A stretch of 64,000 nucleotides of DNA from assembly GCF_030719295.1 (NCBI RefSeq), contig NZ_CP120997.1, positions 2,984,001 to 3,048,000 on the forward strand, read 5' to 3'. The notes beneath the pieces were generated by a model, which made no database searches, was not told where the DNA came from, and saw only the letters and a list, made by a program, of their open reading frames with translations. Source of the stretch: Streptomyces sp. Mut1. GTDB lineage: Bacteria; Actinomycetota; Actinomycetes; Streptomycetales; Streptomycetaceae. Made by a program: the position numbers and the translations under genes. Below, one piece after another: positions 59,386 to 64,000 of this stretch. Position 1 is the stretch's first letter, and the number at the start of each line of letters is the position of its first letter.

Positions 59386-59829
59386 ATGTTTCGTCTTGAG
59401 ACAGAAGTGGACAAGGAGCGGCGTGCGCTGCTGAACAGGCGGCTGCGGGACGAGAACACCGCGCGCTCACCCCGGATCAGCGCCCTGCGCGCCACGCCCG
59501 ACGCGCGCGAAGTGCCGCTGGAGGTATGGGCGTTGGACACCGACGGCCGGGTCGCGGCGGGGCTGACCGGGCGGACCTGGGCGCACTGGCTCCATGTCGA
59601 CCTGCTCTGGGTCGACACCCCGCACCGGGGCTCCGGCCTCGGCTCGCGGCTGCTCGCCGAGGCGGAACGGGTGGCGCGGGCGGACCGGTCGTGCACCCGC
59701 TCCCGGGTGGAGACCTGGGACTTCCAGGCCCCCGGCTTCTACCGGAAGCGGGGCTACGAGGTGCGCGGGCAGGTGGACGACTACCCGCCGGGCATCACGG
59801 AGTTCACCCTTACGAAGGAACTCGGCTGA
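59386..59829 (+). CDS. GNAT-family N-acetyltransferase
   Basis: 147 residues. The acetyl-CoA binding region is LWVDTPHRGSGLGSRLLAEAE, followed by VETWDFQAPGFYRKRGYEV and the closing strand ITEFTLTKEL. Acts on small molecules or proteins, substrate unknown. GGTGAGG precedes the ATG. The MITE just upstream could influence its transcription or mRNA folding. Confidence 0.9.
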   Translation: MFRLETEVDKERRALLNRRLRDENTARSPRISALRATPDAREVPLEVWALDTDGRVAAGLTGRTWAHWLHVDLLWVDTPHRGSGLGSRLLAEAERVARADRSCTRSRVETWDFQAPGFYRKRGYEVRGQVDDYPPGITEFTLTKELG

Positions 59830-59844
59830 CGCGTTCCGGCCCGT

Positions 59845-61011
59845 TCAGACGAGCCGGCGAGCGCCTGCCGACGGCACCGCGGGGAAGACGCCCGGCGTCC
59901 CGTACCCGGCCGAAGTGAACGCCTCCAGCACGGACTTGGTGACCGCGTCCGCCCGCTCCTCCTCGACCAGCACGATCGCGGAGCCGCCGAAGCCGCCCCC
60001 GGTCATCCGCGCGCCGAGCGCCCCGGCCGCGTTCGCCGTGTCGACCACGAGGTCCAGCTCCGCGCAGGAGACCCGCAGGTCGTCGCGGAGCGAGCGGTGC
60101 CCCGCCGTGAGGACCGGTCCCGCCGCCCGCACCTCGCCGGCGTCGAGCAGCGCGATGACCCGCTCGACGCGCTGGTTGTCGCCGACCACATGGCGTACGT
60201 AGCGCACGACGGACTCGTCCGCACCGGCCTCGGCCAGCCGGTCCAGGGCGGCGCCCAGCTCCTCGTACGGCAGCTCGCGCAGGGTGCGTATGCCGAGCAG
60301 GCGCGCGCCCTCCTCGCAGCCGGCCCTGCGCTCCGCGTACGCCCCGTCGCCCAGCGCGTGCTTGACGCGGGTGTCCACGACCAGGAGCCGCAGGCCGTGC
60401 GCGGACAGGTCGAAGGGGACCTGGCGCCGGCCGAGGTCGCGGGTGTCCAGGTGCAGGGCGTGGCCCTCGGTGCAGCAGGCGGACGCCATCTGGTCCATGA
60501 CCCCGCAGGGCACGCCGACGAAGGCGTTCTCGGCGCGCTGGGCGATGACCGCCAGGTCGGCTGGGGCGAGCCCGAGCCCGAAGAGGTCGTTCAGGGCGAG
60601 CCCGGTGACCACTTCGAGGGCGGCGGACGAGGAGAGCCCGGCACCGGTCGGGACGGTGGAGGTCAGCTGGATGTCGGCGCCGGTGACCGGGTGGCCGGCC
60701 TCGCGCAGGGCCCAGACGACCCCGGCGGGGTAGGCCGCCCAGCCGTGGCCCTCGTTCGGGGTCAGCTCGTCCACGCGGAGCCGGACGACACCGCCGGGCA
60801 CATCGGTGGAGTGCAGCCGCAGCTCGCCGTCGGTGCGGCGGGCGACGGCGGCGCGCGCGGTGTGCGGGAGGGCGAGCGGCATGACGAAGCCGTCGTTGAA
60901 GTCGGTGTACTCACCGATCAGGTTGACCCGGCCGGGTGCGGCCCAGATCCCCTCGGGCGCACCCCCGTAGAGCTCGGTGAAGGAGGCGGTCAGCTCGGCG
61001 TCGTCGGTCAT
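59845..61011 (-). CDS. galK: Galactokinase
   Basis: 388 residues, GHMP kinase. Signature 1 is [17 protein letters not shown] with galactose-contacting residues, ATP loop [13 protein letters not shown], and C-terminal [16 protein letters not shown]. It phosphorylates galactose at C1, the first Leloir step. It is the last gene of galT-galE-galK; the ATG overlaps the galE stop by four bases. Confidence 0.96.
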   Translation of the reverse strand: MTDDAELTASFTELYGGAPEGIWAAPGRVNLIGEYTDFNDGFVMPLALPHTARAAVARRTDGELRLHSTDVPGGVVRLRVDELTPNEGHGWAAYPAGVVWALREAGHPVTGADIQLTSTVPTGAGLSSSAALEVVTGLALNDLFGLGLAPADLAVIAQRAENAFVGVPCGVMDQMASACCTEGHALHLDTRDLGRRQVPFDLSAHGLRLLVVDTRVKHALGDGAYAERRAGCEEGARLLGIRTLRELPYEELGAALDRLAEAGADESVVRYVRHVVGDNQRVERVIALLDAGEVRAAGPVLTAGHRSLRDDLRVSCAELDLVVDTANAAGALGARMTGGGFGGSAIVLVEEERADAVTKSVLEAFTSAGYGTPGVFPAVPSAGARRLV

Positions 61012-61988
61012 GGTGCGGTGGGTTCCTCTCGGCGGGCGAACGTCCAGGCGTCGGAGACGATTCCGGCCAGGTCGGCGCGGGACGGCTGCCAGCCGAGGCG
61101 CTCCCTGGCGGTGGCGGCGGAGGCGACGAGGACGGCCGGGTCGCCGCCGCGGCGCGGGGCCGCGGTCTCGGGGACGGGGTGGCCGGTGACCTCGCGGACC
61201 GTCTCGATGACCTCGCGGACCGAGAAGCCGTTGCCATTGCCGAGGTTGCAGATCAGGTGCTCGCCCGCGGTGGCCGCGTCCAGGGCGAGCAGGTGGGCGT
61301 CGGCGAGGTCGGCGACGTGGATGTAGTCGCGGACGCAGGTGCCGTCCGGGGTGGGGTAGTCGTCGCCGTAGACGGAGATCGACTCGCGCTGTCCGAGGGC
61401 GACCTGGAGGACCAGCGGGATGAGGTGGGACTCGGGGCTGTGCCGCTCGCCGCAGCTGCCGTAGGCCCCCGCCACGTTGAAGTAGCGCAGCGAGACCGCG
61501 GCCAGGCCGTGGGCCGCCGCCTCCCCGGTGATCATGTGGTCGACGGCGAGCTTGGTCGCGCCGTAGGGGCTGGTCGGGGCGGTGGGGTCGGTCTCCGTGA
61601 TGGGGCTGGAGACCGGCTCGCCGTAGGTCGCGGCGGTGGAGGAGAAGACCAGGGTGCGCACCCCGGCGTCGCGCATCGCGGCGAGCAGGGCGGTGGAGCC
61701 GCCGACGTTGTTGACCCAGTACTTCTCGGGGTCGGTGACGGACTCGCCGACCTGGGAGTACGCGGCGAAGTGCAGCACCCCGTCGTAGGAGGCGTCGAGC
61801 CACTTCGCGGCGTCCTGGACGCGCCCCTCGATGAAGTCGGCGCCGGCCGGAACGCCCGCGCGGAAGCCGGTGGAGAGGTCGTCCAGGACGGTGACGGTGT
61901 GGCCGGCCTCCAACAGGTGCTGGGCCACGACGCTGCCGACGTATCCGGCACCGCCGGTCACCAGGTACTTCTTCGGGGACTCGCTCAC
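61008..61988 (-). CDS. galE: UDP-glucose 4-epimerase
   Basis: 326 residues, extended SDR. NAD-binding [16 protein letters not shown], the Ser-Thr segment [10 protein letters not shown], and the catalytic YGATK; also [10 protein letters not shown] and [13 protein letters not shown], hallmark galE sequences. It interconverts UDP-glucose and UDP-galactose. GTG start overlaps the galT stop by four bases. Confidence 0.96.
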   Translation of the reverse strand: MSESPKKYLVTGGAGYVGSVVAQHLLEAGHTVTVLDDLSTGFRAGVPAGADFIEGRVQDAAKWLDASYDGVLHFAAYSQVGESVTDPEKYWVNNVGGSTALLAAMRDAGVRTLVFSSTAATYGEPVSSPITETDPTAPTSPYGATKLAVDHMITGEAAAHGLAAVSLRYFNVAGAYGSCGERHSPESHLIPLVLQVALGQRESISVYGDDYPTPDGTCVRDYIHVADLADAHLLALDAATAGEHLICNLGNGNGFSVREVIETVREVTGHPVPETAAPRRGGDPAVLVASAATARERLGWQPSRADLAGIVSDAWTFARREEPTAP

Positions 61989-63028
61989 TGGCTCGCTACC
62001 TCTCGCAGTCGCTGGGCCGCGGTCTCCGGCGGCACGTCGTTGATGAACACGCTCATGCCGGATTCGGAACCCGCGAGGAACTTCAGCTTGCCGGAGGTCC
62101 GTCGGATGGTGAAAAGCTCCAGATGCAGCCCGAAGTCCTCACGGTCCGGGATCCCGAACGGCGCCTGGTGCCAGGCGGAGATGTACGGGGTCGGCGGCTC
62201 CCCGGGTCCGAAGATCCGGTCGAATCGCCTCAAGAGTTCCAGATAGACCTGTGGGAACTCCGTGCGCGCCCCCTCGTCGAGATCCCGCAGGTCGGGGACG
62301 CGGCGGCGGGGGTGCAGATGGACCTCGTACGGCCAGTGCGCCGCGTACGGCACGAAGGCGATCCAGTGCTCGGTGGCGAGCACGATCCGGGTGCCGTCGG
62401 CCTCCTCGCGGGCGATCACGTCGTCGAAGAGGTTGCCGCCGGTCTTCGCGTGGTGGGCGGCCATGGAGCGCAGCATCAGCTCGGTGCGCGGGGTGACGAA
62501 GGGGTAGCCGTAGATCTGGCCGTGCGGGTGGCCGAGGGTGACGCCGATCTCGGCGCCCCGGTTCTCGAAGCAGAACACCTGCTCGACCTGCGGCAGCCCG
62601 GCGAACTCGGCGGTGCGGTCGGTCCACGCCTCCAGGACGAGCCCGGCCCGCTCCTCGGTGAGGTCGGCGAAGGACGCGTCGTGGTCGGAGGTGAAACAGA
62701 CGACCTCGCAGCGGCCGGAGTCGCCGGCCAGGGAGGGGAAGCGGTTCTCGAAGACGGCGACGTCGTAGTCCGCCTCCGGGATCTCGCTCTGCCGGCCCTC
62801 GCGCGAGGGGCAGAGCGGGCACTCGTCGGCCGGCGGGTGGTAGATACGGCCCTGGCGGTGCGAGGCGATGGCGACGCTGTCGCCGAGCAGCGGGTCGCGG
62901 CGGATCTCGGACGAGGTCGAGACGGCGTCGAGGGGACGCGTGTCGGCCGCCTCGCGCACGACGTCGTCGCGGCTGTCGTAGTAGATCAGCTCCCGGCCGT
63001 CGGCGAGCGTCGTAACCGTCTTCTTCAC
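61985..63028 (-). CDS. galT: Galactose-1-phosphate uridylyltransferase
   Basis: 347 residues from a GTG with GGAGGAG upstream; a longer form is unsupported. HIT-superfamily enzyme: zinc-binding CPLCPS (70-75), [20 protein letters not shown] with the active His169 within HPHGQ (167-171), and [15 protein letters not shown]. It exchanges UMP between UDP-glucose and galactose 1-phosphate. First gene of the gal operon, as in streptomycetes. Confidence 0.96.
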   Translation of the reverse strand: MKKTVTTLADGRELIYYDSRDDVVREAADTRPLDAVSTSSEIRRDPLLGDSVAIASHRQGRIYHPPADECPLCPSREGRQSEIPEADYDVAVFENRFPSLAGDSGRCEVVCFTSDHDASFADLTEERAGLVLEAWTDRTAEFAGLPQVEQVFCFENRGAEIGVTLGHPHGQIYGYPFVTPRTELMLRSMAAHHAKTGGNLFDDVIAREEADGTRIVLATEHWIAFVPYAAHWPYEVHLHPRRRVPDLRDLDEGARTEFPQVYLELLRRFDRIFGPGEPPTPYISAWHQAPFGIPDREDFGLHLELFTIRRTSGKLKFLAGSESGMSVFINDVPPETAAQRLREVASQ

Positions 63029-63266
63029 CAGACTCCTCCCACCAAACATAAGCGAACACAATGAACCACAAGTCAACAGATGCGTCAATGAGTCGACGGC
63101 GGCGCGCGCGAGGGTGCCGAGTGGTGGATCTCAGGGGCGTGGAGCCCGGGATTCAGGCAATACGATCACAAACAAACAAAGAACCTCTTGGGAAGTGTTC
63201 ACTTTCCGAACATAAGGGCGTAGTTTCCTTCGGGTTCAGTTCGCGAAACGAAGCGAGACTCCCCCC
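63029..63266. promoter_or_regulatory. Divergent gal operon/symporter promoter region
   Basis: AT-richer than its surroundings. A minus-strand promoter for galT can be read as TTGACT (63076-63071) and CTTATG with 18 bases between. Repeated AACA/AACAAAC segments (for example CACAAACAAACAAAG near 63167) and GTTCGCGAAAC (63239-63249) suggest sugar-responsive operators of DeoR or GntR type, though no regulator is in view. Confidence 0.6.
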
Positions 63267-64000
63267 ATGCAATACCTGGCAGCAGGGCTCCGACTCCCCA
63301 CGAACGGGCTCGACTACACGATCCTGGCGATCTACTTCGCCGTCGTACTCGGCATCGGCTTCGCCGCTCGGGCGAGCGTCAGGACCAGCCTCGACTTCTT
63401 CCTCTCCGGACGGTCACTGCCCGCCTGGGTGACCGGTCTGGCCTTCGTCGCGGCGAATCTCGGTGCCACCGAGATCCTCGGCATGGCGGCGACAGGCGCG
63501 CAGTACGGCGTCGCGGTGGTGCACTGGTACTGGATCGGCGCCATCCCGGCGATGGTCTTCCTCGGCCTCGTGATGATGCCGTTCTACTACCGCTCGAAGG
63601 TGCGCTCCGTACCGGAGTTCCTGCTCCAGCGCTTCGACAGGTCGGCGCACCTGCTGAGCTCCATACTCTTCGCCTTCGCGGCGATCCTGATCGCGGGCGT
63701 CAACCTGTACGCCCTGTCGATCGTCGTGGAGGCGCTCCTCGGCTGGCCGCAGTGGGTCGCGATCGTCGTCGCCGGCTTCTTCGTGCTGGCGTACATCACG
63801 ATCGGCGGGCTCTCGTCGGCGATCTACAACGAGGTGCTCCAGTTCTTCGTCATCCTCGCCGCGCTGATCCCGCTGACCGTGCTCGGTCTCAAGCGCGTCG
63901 GCGGCTGGGACGGGCTGAGCGACTCGCTCACGTCGAGCCACGGCGAGAACTTCATGACCGCCTGGGGCGGCACCGGCATCGGTGACGCCAACCCCCTCGG
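63267..64000 (+). CDS. Sodium/solute symporter (SSS family), N-terminal part
   Basis: First 244 residues. MQYLAAGLRLPTNGLDYTIL, the SSS motif FLSGRSLPAWVTGLAFVAAN, ATEILGMAATGAQYG, then SVPEFLLQRFD and YNEVLQFFVILAALIPL; seven membrane helices are already visible. The gene continues beyond the right edge. Placed divergent from galT it is probably the galactose/sugar uptake carrier feeding the Leloir enzymes; substrate is inferred from neighbours. No strong ribosome site precedes the ATG. Confidence 0.93.
   Translation, partial: MQYLAAGLRLPTNGLDYTILAIYFAVVLGIGFAARASVRTSLDFFLSGRSLPAWVTGLAFVAANLGATEILGMAATGAQYGVAVVHWYWIGAIPAMVFLGLVMMPFYYRSKVRSVPEFLLQRFDRSAHLLSSILFAFAAILIAGVNLYALSIVVEALLGWPQWVAIVVAGFFVLAYITIGGLSSAIYNEVLQFFVILAALIPLTVLGLKRVGGWDGLSDSLTSSHGENFMTAWGGTGIGDANPL

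Overview
The window is chromosomal DNA of a Streptomyces species: very high GC, strong third-position G/C, frequent GTG/TTG starts, 4-bp overlapping start/stop junctions, and a gene order that I recall, from memory rather than a search, as matching the conserved core of S. coelicolor (eno, rpfA, rpfC ... mazG ... mfd, MacB-type ABC pair ... tRNA-Gln, glmU, prs, rplY, pth ... ppc, desaturase ... galTEK, sugar symporter).

Layout. 1-2635: start of eno, then two secreted resuscitation-promoting-factor type muralytic enzymes; rpfA has a clear c-di-AMP (ydaO/yuaA) riboswitch leader, rpfC does not. 2636-5444: a decayed serine recombinase and a cytochrome P450. 5481-14339: MazG pyrophosphohydrolase, a SurA-like lipoprotein, a GtrA/glycosyltransferase pair, a Ser/Thr kinase translationally coupled to a small membrane protein, a stand-alone type I-like DNA methylase with an altered catalytic motif, and a DUF4190/DUF4352-type membrane protein. 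14412-21193: four regulator-centred modules (TetR/SDR, SCO6745-like/TetR, UTRA protein, ArsR-MFS), several with clear palindromic operators. 21222-28397: mfd and an FtsX-type ABC transporter. 28760-36566: small-molecule enzymes and exporters with TetR, LysR and MarR regulators; one NAD(P)-binding gene carries an in-frame MITE-like insertion.

36594-42530: a coiled-coil DivIVA-like protein, then the most unusual part of the window: two divergent gene pairs encoding a deaminase-SUKH-4 fusion, a WHH-nuclease-like/SUKH fusion, a YwqJ-type deaminase and a SUKH-3 protein. These are domains normally found as polymorphic toxins and their immunity proteins, here without secretion signals. 42601-45184: a degenerate repeat cluster, an orphan histidine kinase, an HTH/LAGLIDADG-like protein and tRNA-Gln(UUG).

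45294-49823: housekeeping genes glmU, prs, rplY and pth with a small membrane protein. 49860-54589: ppc divergent from a desaturase-TetR operon with tandem palindromes at its promoter. 54775-59829: a secreted VCBS/FG-GAP propeller protein, a methyltransferase/VOC/MarR module, a LuxR-type regulator, a 56-bp MITE with CTAG target duplication, and a GNAT enzyme. 59845-64000: the Leloir operon galT-galE-galK, divergent from a sodium/solute symporter gene that runs off the end.
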